NCBI GenBank assembly: GCA_903837025.1
Contig: CAILTC010000096.1
Span: 1 to 18,316, forward strand
Source of the DNA: an uncultured Bacteroidota bacterium
Lineage (GTDB): Bacteria; Bacteroidota; Bacteroidia; Flavobacteriales; Flavobacteriaceae
Length of the DNA: 18,316 nt
Direction of reading: 5' to 3'
A program made the position numbers and the translations under genes. The first letter of the stretch is position 1. Each line of letters begins with the position of its first letter. The notes beneath the pieces are model-generated. The model was given only the letters and a program-made list of their open reading frames with translations, did no database searches and was not told where the DNA came from. Below are positions 7,591 through 14,307 of the stretch, one piece after another.

Positions 7591-8364
7591 ATGGAAAAAT
7601 ACTATAAAAAAGAAGGCAGATACAGCTATTTTGAGGCTGGAGAAGGAACTCCAATTGTTGTATTACACGGTTTAATGGGAGGATTAAGTAATTTTGATGC
7701 CGTTGCCAGTTATTTTTCTGAAAAGGGCTATAAAATAGTTATCCCCGATTTACCTATATACACTCAAAACATATTAAAGACTAACGTTAAAGCATTTGCA
7801 AAATATGTTAAGGATTTTATCACTTTCAAAGGATTTGATAGAGTAATCTTACTAGGAAATTCGCTTGGAGGGCATATTGCTTTGTACCATACTAAAATGT
7901 ATCCAGAAAAAGTAGCCGGCCTTGTATTAACAGGAAGTTCAGGACTTTACGAAAGCGCCATGGGAGACAGCTACCCAAAAAGAGGAGATTATGAGTACAT
8001 CAAGAAAAAAGCTCAAGATGTTTTTTATGACCCCGAAATGGCTACCAAAGAACTGGTTGACGAAGTTTACGCCTCTGTAAATGACCGTATCAAATTGATA
8101 AAAACATTAACAATTGCCAAAAGCGCCATTCGTCATAATATGGCTAAAGATTTACCAAAAATGCACGTTCAAACCTGCCTTATTTGGGGCAAAAACGATA
8201 ATGTTACTCCTCCAACTGTAGCAGAAGAATTTAGTAAATTATTGCCCAATTCAACTTTATATTGGATTGATAAATGTGGGCACGCAGCAATGATGGAACA
8301 TCCGGATGAATTTAATCGTTTATTGGAAGATTGGTTGACACACACCCATTTGAACGCTCATTAA
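7591..8364 (+). CDS. Alpha/beta-fold hydrolase
   Basis: The 257-residue product is a complete alpha/beta hydrolase. It has the oxyanion-hole loop LHGLMGG (25-31), the nucleophile elbow GNSLGG with S91 (89-94), an acid residue at D203 in KNDNVTPP, and the catalytic histidine H231 in CGHAAMMEHP. There is no signal peptide or membrane segment, so it should be cytoplasmic. The lid region (about 115-185) is short and helical. The family includes esterases, lipases, C-C bond hydrolases and haloperoxidase-like enzymes, and the sequence alone does not settle the substrate. It lies 31 nt before engB on the same strand and is probably cotranscribed with it; this neighbour says nothing clear about substrate. 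Confidence 0.9.
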   Translation: MEKYYKKEGRYSYFEAGEGTPIVVLHGLMGGLSNFDAVASYFSEKGYKIVIPDLPIYTQNILKTNVKAFAKYVKDFITFKGFDRVILLGNSLGGHIALYHTKMYPEKVAGLVLTGSSGLYESAMGDSYPKRGDYEYIKKKAQDVFYDPEMATKELVDEVYASVNDRIKLIKTLTIAKSAIRHNMAKDLPKMHVQTCLIWGKNDNVTPPTVAEEFSKLLPNSTLYWIDKCGHAAMMEHPDEFNRLLEDWLTHTHLNAH

Positions 8365-8395
8365 ATCTAAAAAATTGAATTCATAAAAAAATATT

Positions 8396-9016
8396 ATGAA
8401 AATTAACACAGCCGAATTTATCATAAGTAACTCTGATGTAGACAAATGCCCGAAAGACTTTTTACCGGAATATTCCTTTATTGGCCGGTCAAATGTTGGG
8501 AAGTCATCATTGATCAATATGCTTACCAATCATAAAAATCTAGCAAAAACCTCAGGAAGACCTGGAAAAACTCAATTGATCAATCACTTTTTGATTAATA
8601 ACAATTGGTTCCTTGTTGATTTACCTGGTTATGGTTATGCGAAAGTCTCCAAGAAAACAAAATCTGTTTTCCAACAATTTATAACCGATTATTTCGAAAC
8701 AAGAGAACAACTAGTTTGTGCTTTCGTTTTGATTGACATACGCCACGAAGCGCAAACGATCGACATTGAATTTATGTCGTATATGGGCGAAAGCGAAATT
8801 CCTTTTTGTATTGTTTTCACCAAAGCAGATAAGATTAGCAAGGTAAAAATTGATTCACATATCGCGGCTTACAAAAAGAAAATGTTTGCTAATAATTGGG
8901 CGGAAATGCCTCATTATTTCGTAACCTCAGCAACGGAATCTACCGGAAAAGAAGAGTTACTAACTTATATAGGTGAAGTAAACGAAGAAGTTTTTAAAAA
9001 TAATGCTGGGTTCTAA
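8396..9016 (+). CDS. engB: Ribosome-biogenesis GTPase EngB (YihA/YsxC)
   Basis: EngB is a GTPase needed for assembly of the large ribosomal subunit. The 206-residue product has all G motifs: G1 GRSNVGKSS (30-38), the switch region TSGRPGKT (52-59) with the G2 threonine, G3 DLPGYG (75-80), G4 TKAD (142-145) and G5 in VTSATE (176-181). GYGYAKV after G3 is typical of the YihA subfamily. The length fits the family (about 195-215). Translation starts at ATG 8396 directly after the A-rich tract AAAAAAATATT, with no Shine-Dalgarno. It is followed by a strong terminator. Confidence 0.96.
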   Translation: MKINTAEFIISNSDVDKCPKDFLPEYSFIGRSNVGKSSLINMLTNHKNLAKTSGRPGKTQLINHFLINNNWFLVDLPGYGYAKVSKKTKSVFQQFITDYFETREQLVCAFVLIDIRHEAQTIDIEFMSYMGESEIPFCIVFTKADKISKVKIDSHIAAYKKKMFANNWAEMPHYFVTSATESTGKEELLTYIGEVNEEVFKNNAGF

Positions 9017-9039
9017 AAAACCTCTTTACTCTAAAATAT

Positions 9040-9081
9040 AAAATCCCAAAGCTAAAAAATTTTAGCTTTGGGATTTTTTTT
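9040..9081. terminator. Two-way intrinsic terminator between engB and gldC
   Basis: AATCCCAAAGCTAAAA at 9042-9057 is perfectly repeated as its reverse complement at 9060-9075, and the stem can extend outward to 9040/9077. The loop is about 4 nt (9057-9060). On the plus strand it runs into a T tract (9074-9081) for engB; on the minus strand it is followed by a shorter T-rich stretch and lies just past the gldC stop at 9093. It therefore serves two convergent units. Confidence 0.9.
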
Positions 9082-9092
9082 ATGGAACTTAT

Positions 9093-9428
9093 TTATTGTT
9101 TTAGCTCCAATTTTTCAGCAAAATAATCGCAGAAATCTTTCATTGTTGCTGCCATTTTTTCATCGCTTGTAGCACGTTGAAAAGTCTCAGTCATAGATAA
9201 TAAGGTTTGATGAAAGAAAATTTTCATTTCATCAACAGGCATATCTTTTGTCCATAACTCAATGCATTTTGTAGCTTTATCATCGCTATCCCAAACAGAT
9301 AACATGAAAGCTTTTGCTTCTTCTGAGTTTACTCCACCTTCGATTGCGGACCAAAATAATTTTTCGGGAACTCGATTTTCGTCTAATTGTATTAGAACTT
9401 TAATTTCTGAGGTACTTTTATTCGACAT
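9093..9428 (-). CDS. gldC: Gliding motility protein GldC
   Basis: GldC is a small soluble protein first found in Flavobacterium johnsoniae next to gldB; loss of gldC there weakens but does not abolish gliding. The product from the ATG at 9428 is 111 residues, matching the family length of about 110. Recognisable parts are TSEIKVLIQLDENRVPEKL near the start, a central WDSDDKATKCIELWTKDMPV and a helical C-terminus ending FAEKLEL. The frame is open upstream to 9473, but that stretch lies inside gldB. The gldC ATG overlaps the gldB stop by 11 nt (9418-9428), so the two are probably translated together. The biochemical role is not known. It ends 12 nt from the terminator. Confidence 0.9.
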   Translation of the reverse strand: MSNKSTSEIKVLIQLDENRVPEKLFWSAIEGGVNSEEAKAFMLSVWDSDDKATKCIELWTKDMPVDEMKIFFHQTLLSMTETFQRATSDEKMAATMKDFCDYFAEKLELKQ

Positions 9429-10386
9429 TTTTGTTGGGTTTATATTTAGATTTTTCAAAAATTTCTTTGGCATTCATTTTTAATAATTCAGGCAAAGTTA
9501 CTTCATTATTTTTCATAAAGGAACGTACAATTTGCCAACCTACCCAAGCTCCTACTCTTCCTGGCGATTCATTATCAATTTCTAGATAAAATTTAGAAAA
9601 TGGGGCTACGGTAATAAATCGTGTAACTAGCTTTTGATCATCACTGTAGATCATTTCTTTTTCTAAAAAATAACGCCACATATAGCTTTCGTTTTCTTGA
9701 CACCATTTTATTTGCGCTGGAGAATACCCTATTTTATCAGCATCAGCATAATCCGGTAAAAGCAGGTCTTTTAGATACAATTGTTTTCCAAAATAAATCA
9801 TTTGGCCTAACAAATTTTTATCGGTTACTGGGGATATTTTTTTTTCGGAAAAGGCAGAAACAATATCTGGCATAATCTGTTTTTGCTCAAAATTCTGTTT
9901 TAAATATTTTGGATATTGATAAAACTTATGGTCTTTTCCCAAATACAATTCGAGCGAAATAATGACTAAACTATCCGCGTAAATCACCTTATTATTATAA
10001 TCCATTTCGGAAATTACAGTAATTATTTTAGGTGTTTTAGTTTGAGGAAAATAATATTTTATATGTTTCAAAAGCGTTTCGAAATCGCTGCGCACAGGCT
10101 CTATATTAGCATACTTTTTTTGGACTTCGGTATATAATTCGCGCCAAATTGGATCTTTCATTTTATTGGTCCAAACGCTGTCGTCATTTCCTGCGGGAAA
10201 AAAGAAAGAAAAATCTTTTTTTAGTTTACCCAAATCCTTTGGTTGGGTTTCGAAAAATAGTTTATCAAACCGCTCAACTTTTATTTCGACTGTTGGAATT
10301 TGATCAACAGCTTTTTCTACTTTCGATTTTTTATCACAGGATATCAACGCGATTGTTACTGTAACCAAGAAAATTATTTTCCTCAT
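9418..10386 (-). CDS. gldB: Gliding motility lipoprotein GldB
   Basis: GldB is a cell-envelope lipoprotein required for gliding in F. johnsoniae. The 322-residue product starts MRKIIFLVTV and has a lipoprotein signal peptide with lipobox ALISC, the lipidated cysteine being C17. The mature part has an aromatic-rich region with repeated FFF and YYF clusters, a central YADSLVIISLELYLG (136-150) and the conserved block SPGRVGAWVGWQIVRSF (274-290), which I recognise from GldB homologues. Residues after C17 (DKKSKVEK) do not clearly match the K-D/E surface-export signal described for Capnocytophaga lipoproteins, so a periplasm-facing location is the safer guess. The leader before its ATG is long, about 100 nt, and contains a large palindrome. 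Confidence 0.92.
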   Translation of the reverse strand: MRKIIFLVTVTIALISCDKKSKVEKAVDQIPTVEIKVERFDKLFFETQPKDLGKLKKDFSFFFPAGNDDSVWTNKMKDPIWRELYTEVQKKYANIEPVRSDFETLLKHIKYYFPQTKTPKIITVISEMDYNNKVIYADSLVIISLELYLGKDHKFYQYPKYLKQNFEQKQIMPDIVSAFSEKKISPVTDKNLLGQMIYFGKQLYLKDLLLPDYADADKIGYSPAQIKWCQENESYMWRYFLEKEMIYSDDQKLVTRFITVAPFSKFYLEIDNESPGRVGAWVGWQIVRSFMKNNEVTLPELLKMNAKEIFEKSKYKPNKNVE

Positions 10387-10398
10387 TTTATTTTTTTT

Positions 10399-10476
10399 AG
10401 CCCCGATAGTAGTGGAAATCCTTTTGTTTTTTCTTTAAAAAAACAAAAGATTAAAACGAATAGCGGGATTAGCTCC
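10399..10476. repeat. 78-bp imperfect palindromic element in the gldB leader
   Basis: Nested pairings can be drawn across the whole element: AGC 10399-10401 with GCT 10472-10474; CCCG 10402-10405 with CGGG 10464-10467; AAT 10417-10419 with ATT 10450-10452; and a perfect 12-bp core, CTTTTGTTTTTT 10421-10432 with its complement 10438-10449 around a 5-nt loop. Flanks read AGCCCCGATAG on the left and GAATAGCGGGATTAGCTCC on the right. From memory this pair of flanks recurs between genes in Flavobacterium genomes with variable hairpins inside, so it may be a REP-like dispersed element. It lies inside the predicted 5' leader of gldB. Confidence 0.6.
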
Positions 10477-10486
10477 TTAAAATTAT

Positions 10487-10494
10487 TATTTTTG
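10487..10494 (+). promoter_or_regulatory. Likely nadE promoter, -7 element TATTTTTG
   Basis: TATTTTTG matches TAnnTTTG. Transcription would start near 10501, giving a leader of about 33 nt to the ATG at 10534. It directly abuts an opposite-strand -7 element. Confidence 0.55.
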
Positions 10495-10502
10495 CAAATA
10501 TA
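10495..10502 (-). promoter_or_regulatory. Likely gldB-gldC promoter, -7 element TATATTTG
   Basis: On the minus strand TATATTTG matches TAnnTTTG. A TTTGGG string about 22 bp upstream is a possible -33 element. Transcription would start near 10488 and give a gldB leader of about 100 nt that includes the palindromic element. Confidence 0.5.
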
Positions 10503-10533
10503 CAATTCCTGTCATTTAAAAACCCAAACTATT

Positions 10534-11340
10534 ATGCCAAAAAAAAGCAGCCTTCAAATTGAAAAAGTAAATTCGAGTATTGTAAATTGGTTAAAATCGT
10601 ATGCAGAAAACGTAAAAGTCAATGGTTTTGTTGTGGGGATTTCTGGCGGAGTTGATTCGGCAGTTACATCGACACTTTGTGCGCAAACCGGATTACCAAC
10701 TTTATGTGTAGAAATGCCAATACATCAGGCCGCAAGTCATGTAAGTCGTGGTCGGGAGCATATTGAACAATTAAAAAATCGTTTCCCAAATGTGACCAAT
10801 ATCGAAGCAGATTTAACTACTGTTTTTGAAACTTTCAAAACCATCGTACCCAATAATGTAGATCATGATAAATTGCATTTGTCCTTAGCGAACTCTAGAG
10901 CTCGTTTAAGAATGACAACTTTATACTATTTTGCTGGGATTCACGGATTGTTAGTTGCGGGAACTGGAAATAAAGTAGAAGATTTTGGTGTTGGTTTTTT
11001 TACAAAATATGGCGATGGTGGTGTTGACTTGAGCCCAATTGCTGATTTAATGAAATCGGATGTTTATGCTTTGGGTGAATTTTTAAAAATCCCTGCCTCA
11101 ATATTAGAGGCTTCTCCAACAGATGGATTATTTGGAGATGATCGAACAGACGAAGATCAACTTGGAGCCAGTTATGATGAATTAGAATGGGCCATGCTTG
11201 AAGATGAAAAAGGAAAAACTGCTGAAAATTTCTCTGGAAGAGAAAAAACTGCTTTTGAAATATATAAACGTCTAAATACCATTAATCAACATAAAATGCT
11301 AGAAATACCCGTTTATGTGTTACCAAAGGAATTAAAGTAG
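10534..11340 (+). CDS. nadE: NH3-dependent NAD(+) synthetase NadE
   Basis: NadE makes NAD from deamido-NAD, ATP and ammonia, the last step of NAD synthesis. The product from the ATG at 10534 is 268 residues. It has the N-type ATP pyrophosphatase loop SGGVDS (37-42), NSRARLRMTTLYY (120-132) and the deamido-NAD-binding region GTGNKVEDFGVGFFTKYGD (143-161), then DLSPIADLMKSDVYALG. There is no N-terminal nitrilase-like glutaminase domain, so it should use ammonia and not glutamine. The frame is open back to 10300, but that extension would cross the gldB promoter and part of gldB; the conserved protein and the promoter position both favour 10534. It is divergent from gldB. Confidence 0.95.
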   Translation: MPKKSSLQIEKVNSSIVNWLKSYAENVKVNGFVVGISGGVDSAVTSTLCAQTGLPTLCVEMPIHQAASHVSRGREHIEQLKNRFPNVTNIEADLTTVFETFKTIVPNNVDHDKLHLSLANSRARLRMTTLYYFAGIHGLLVAGTGNKVEDFGVGFFTKYGDGGVDLSPIADLMKSDVYALGEFLKIPASILEASPTDGLFGDDRTDEDQLGASYDELEWAMLEDEKGKTAENFSGREKTAFEIYKRLNTINQHKMLEIPVYVLPKELK

Positions 11341-11427
11341 TATTTTTCTATTAATTATAGTGTTTTTAAATATTAAATTTTGTAATTTTACTCTGTAAAG
11401 AAACATGCAATTTTAAAAAAAAATATT

Positions 11428-12057
11428 ATGATAAAAGTTTGCCTTGCGGACAACCACCCTGTTGTTCATTTTGGAGTTAAATCTTACTTCAAAGATCACA
11501 GCGAAATTTCAATAGTTGCCAATGTTGGGAACTTTATAATGGTAAGAGACATCCTACTTACAAAAGAGATTGATGTGTTGATCATCGATCTAGAACTAGA
11601 AGGTCTTTCTAGTATATTTGAAGTTAAATCGATTTTGAAAAATTTTCCAAAAACAAAAATCATTATCTTCAGTGATCTTTCAGAGCAAATTTATGCACCA
11701 AATGCTATAAAAGCTGGAGTGTCAGGATTTATTTCGAAAAAAGAAAAATTAGAAACTTTAGGTCAAGCAATTGTCAAAGTAAATCAAGGAAAAGTTATTC
11801 TAAACGAAACTGTTAAGAAAAACCTTGCTCTAATTGCAAAACAAAACAAAAGTGAGCGTTTGTACAGAAAACTTTCGAATCGTGAAGTTGAAGTTTTGCG
11901 TTATTTGAGTGATGGAAAGAAAAACAACGAGATTTCTAAAATCCTTGTACTCAACGAAAAAACAATAAGTACTTATAAATTAAGATTATTGCAAAAATTA
12001 AATGTTACTAATTTAGTAGATTTGGTTAACAAAGCAAAAACACTTGAAATAGTTTAG
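11428..12057 (+). CDS. Response regulator, NarL/LuxR type, with altered acidic pocket
   Basis: The 209-residue product has an N-terminal receiver domain (about 1-120) and a C-terminal LuxR-type helix-turn-helix (about 148-209: LSNREVEVLRYL and KTISTYKLRLLQKL). The likely phosphoacceptor is D54 (LIIDLELEG); the conserved Ser/Thr and Lys are S83 and K105. The usual acidic pair that holds Mg2+ is D8-N9 here instead of two acids, and the loop after D54 reads ELEGLSS instead of the common MPGMNG-like string. It may still be phosphorylated, but this is not certain. No kinase gene is adjacent; the nearest is the PAS kinase beyond dnaG. Translation starts after an A-rich tract with no Shine-Dalgarno. 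I find no exact TAnnTTTG element in the 87 nt between nadE and this gene. Confidence 0.88.
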   Translation: MIKVCLADNHPVVHFGVKSYFKDHSEISIVANVGNFIMVRDILLTKEIDVLIIDLELEGLSSIFEVKSILKNFPKTKIIIFSDLSEQIYAPNAIKAGVSGFISKKEKLETLGQAIVKVNQGKVILNETVKKNLALIAKQNKSERLYRKLSNREVEVLRYLSDGKKNNEISKILVLNEKTISTYKLRLLQKLNVTNLVDLVNKAKTLEIV

Positions 12058-12083
12058 TTATTACGCGACATTACTCTCCCTAA

Positions 12084-14030
12084 TTATTTCGAAAACGAAT
12101 TAATTAATTTGTAATAATCCATAGCTAAAGACATAGGCTCAATATTATTAGAACCCGGTTCTGATGATATTGAGCTTTTTATTTCTTCAATAATTTTGTC
12201 TACTAAATACCATCGCATTGTAAGAATCGTTTCGGATACATATTGACTTATCGATTCATTTTTTGTCTTTGGAATTATATTTTGGCCTTCCCAATTATGC
12301 AAAACAACCCTCTCATCTTCCATCAAAATATCAGTAACTTCTTGTGCTAAATCAGGGTGTAAATGCATTAAATATTTCTCAATACTAAATATTTCATTTT
12401 GATGATAAAAATCAATTAAATTGTTATAAATATCTCTAAACAAAGGATTTGCTAGTTCAACTTCATCTTCCTGAAGACTCAAAAACACCCTATGATATAC
12501 TTTATATTCATTCTTTTCGATATTATTTTCAATTTCACCTTCGGCATTAGCTTTCAACAGAACGTCTTCAAACACCTCAGTTTTATTCCCGTATAACAAA
12601 AGAATTTCTATGATTTTTCGTTCTAATCCGTAAAGAATATCCACTTTTGCTACTTGAGCTGTGCCTTCATTTTTTACAACATCAAAAGCTTTTTGCTCTT
12701 GTTTTTGCTTTTTCCCAACCTCCGAAACATCTTTTTTGACCAGCTGTGCCAATGTACTCACAAGCACTTGCTCCGAAATATCCATGATTCTAGAACATTC
12801 CTGTATGTATATTTCGCGCTGAATTCGATCTGGTATTTTAGAAATACTTACGACCATATCCCTTATTAAATCGGCTTTTTTTATTGGATCATTTTTGGCA
12901 TCATTCATTAATAACGATGCTTTGAACTGAATAAAATCTTTAGAATTAGCCTCTAAATAGTTAACTAATTCTTCATAAGGTGTTTTTTTGGCAAAACTAT
13001 CTGGGTCTTCACCGTCAGGAAAAGCACAAACTTTTACATTCATTCCTTCCTCAAGAATTAGATCTATTCCTCGAATAGAAGCACGAAGTCCGGCAGCATC
13101 ACCATCAAAAAGGACGGTTATGTTTTTTGTTAATCTGTTGACCAATCTAATCTGATCCGGTGTAAGCGCAGTTCCTGATGAAGCAACAACGTTTTCTATT
13201 CCGGCTTGATTAAACTGAATTACATCCGTATAACCTTCTACTAAATAACAATTATTTTGTTTGGCAATGGCTTGTTTGGCTTGAAAAATACCATACAAGA
13301 CTTTACTTTTGTGGTAAATATCACTTTCGGGCGAATTGAGGTATTTTGCTGCTTTTTTATCATTCGTCAAAATCCTTCCTCCAAAACCTAGAACTCTTCC
13401 CGACATACTTTGTATCGGAAACATTACACGCCCTTTGAAACGGTCGAATGGCCTGTCTTCTTTAGGAATTGTTAAACCCGTACTTTCTAAAAATTCTAAT
13501 TTATAACCTTTCCCCAAAGCTTCTTTGGTGAAGGAATCCCAAACTTCGGGAGAATATCCAAGCGAAAATTTATTTATTGTTTCAGTAGTAAAACCTCTTT
13601 CTTTGAAATAAGAAAGGCCAATTGCTTTTCCCTCTTCAGAATGCAAAAGGGTGTTGTGAAAATAATCTTTAGCAAATTCCGAAACCAAGTACATACTTTC
13701 ACGAACATCGGTAATGGCTTTCTCTTCATTAGTTTGCTCGGTTTCTTCGATTTCGATATTGTATTTCTTAGCTAAATATCGAATCGCTTCCGGATAGGTA
13801 AAATGGGAGTGTTCCATCAAGAAAGCAACTGAATTACCGCCTTTTCCGGAGCTAAAATCTTTCCAAATTTGTTTTACAGGAGACACCATAAAAGACGGCG
13901 AGCGCTCATCTGAAAATGGACTTAGTCCCTTGAAATTAGTTCCAGCACGTTTTAATTGTACAAAATCGCCAATAACCTCCTCAACTCGAGCAGTTTCGAA
14001 AACGGTATCAATGGTTGCTTTTGAAATCAA
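12084..14030 (-). CDS. dnaG: DNA primase DnaG with a zinc-finger domain lacking zinc ligands, TTG start
   Basis: DnaG makes the RNA primers for chromosomal replication. The product is 648 residues. The N-terminal region (about 1-100) aligns with the CHC2 zinc-binding domain, but the four ligands are replaced: S37 and S40 in LSPFSDE, D58 and S61 in KDFSSG. The core has the Toprim residues E265 (VEGYTDV), D309 and D311 (FDGDAAG) and the DGEDPDSF motif (339-346); the first three fall at the same numbers as in E. coli. The C-terminal 200 residues, where DnaG binds the replicative helicase, are helical and poorly conserved. The start is TTG at 14030: MISKATIDTVFETARVEEVI is the conserved beginning, an upstream stop closes the frame within about 30 nt, and no in-frame ATG precedes residue 48. 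Confidence 0.96.
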   Translation of the reverse strand: MISKATIDTVFETARVEEVIGDFVQLKRAGTNFKGLSPFSDERSPSFMVSPVKQIWKDFSSGKGGNSVAFLMEHSHFTYPEAIRYLAKKYNIEIEETEQTNEEKAITDVRESMYLVSEFAKDYFHNTLLHSEEGKAIGLSYFKERGFTTETINKFSLGYSPEVWDSFTKEALGKGYKLEFLESTGLTIPKEDRPFDRFKGRVMFPIQSMSGRVLGFGGRILTNDKKAAKYLNSPESDIYHKSKVLYGIFQAKQAIAKQNNCYLVEGYTDVIQFNQAGIENVVASSGTALTPDQIRLVNRLTKNITVLFDGDAAGLRASIRGIDLILEEGMNVKVCAFPDGEDPDSFAKKTPYEELVNYLEANSKDFIQFKASLLMNDAKNDPIKKADLIRDMVVSISKIPDRIQREIYIQECSRIMDISEQVLVSTLAQLVKKDVSEVGKKQKQEQKAFDVVKNEGTAQVAKVDILYGLERKIIEILLLYGNKTEVFEDVLLKANAEGEIENNIEKNEYKVYHRVFLSLQEDEVELANPLFRDIYNNLIDFYHQNEIFSIEKYLMHLHPDLAQEVTDILMEDERVVLHNWEGQNIIPKTKNESISQYVSETILTMRWYLVDKIIEEIKSSISSEPGSNNIEPMSLAMDYYKLINSFSK

Positions 14031-14049
14031 TTTATTTATTTTTGAAGGA

Positions 14050-14057
14050 CAAAGTTA
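14050..14057 (-). promoter_or_regulatory. Likely dnaG promoter, -7 element TAACTTTG in a short CTTTGT tandem
   Basis: On the minus strand TAACTTTG matches TAnnTTTG exactly and lies 20 nt before the TTG start of dnaG, so the leader would be only about 12 nt. It is preceded directly by another ACTTTG unit, giving ACTTTGTA-ACTTTGTC, an 8-bp repeat resembling the one between rsmH and ftsL. No good -33 element is seen. Confidence 0.45.
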
Positions 14058-14307
14058 CAAAGTTTAGGCTACTAAATAGAACAAAAAATTTAATAGTTTA
14101 AGATATAAAAACGAGGAATAAATTTAATTTCCTTCCCAATAACAACTATCAAAAAAGAGAGTAATTTGACCTATTAATGGTTTTTAGACAGATAAAGTGT
14201 TATATTCTAAAAATATGCTTTATTTTGCATGTTGTATTATAAATCAAAAATAACTAATTTATTGATTTTAAATCGATTATTTAATAACCCCCAATCAAGC
14301 ATTAAAA

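Noticed and set aside
9429..9473. Upstream ATG for gldC at 9473
   Set aside because: The extra 15 residues lie within gldB and are not part of the usual GldC length of about 110; ATG 9428 fits the family and gives an ordinary short overlap.
10300..10533. N-terminal extension of the nadE frame by 78 codons
   Set aside because: It would cover the nadE promoter and overlap gldB on the other strand; the extension has no recognisable protein character and the conserved NadE begins at 10534.
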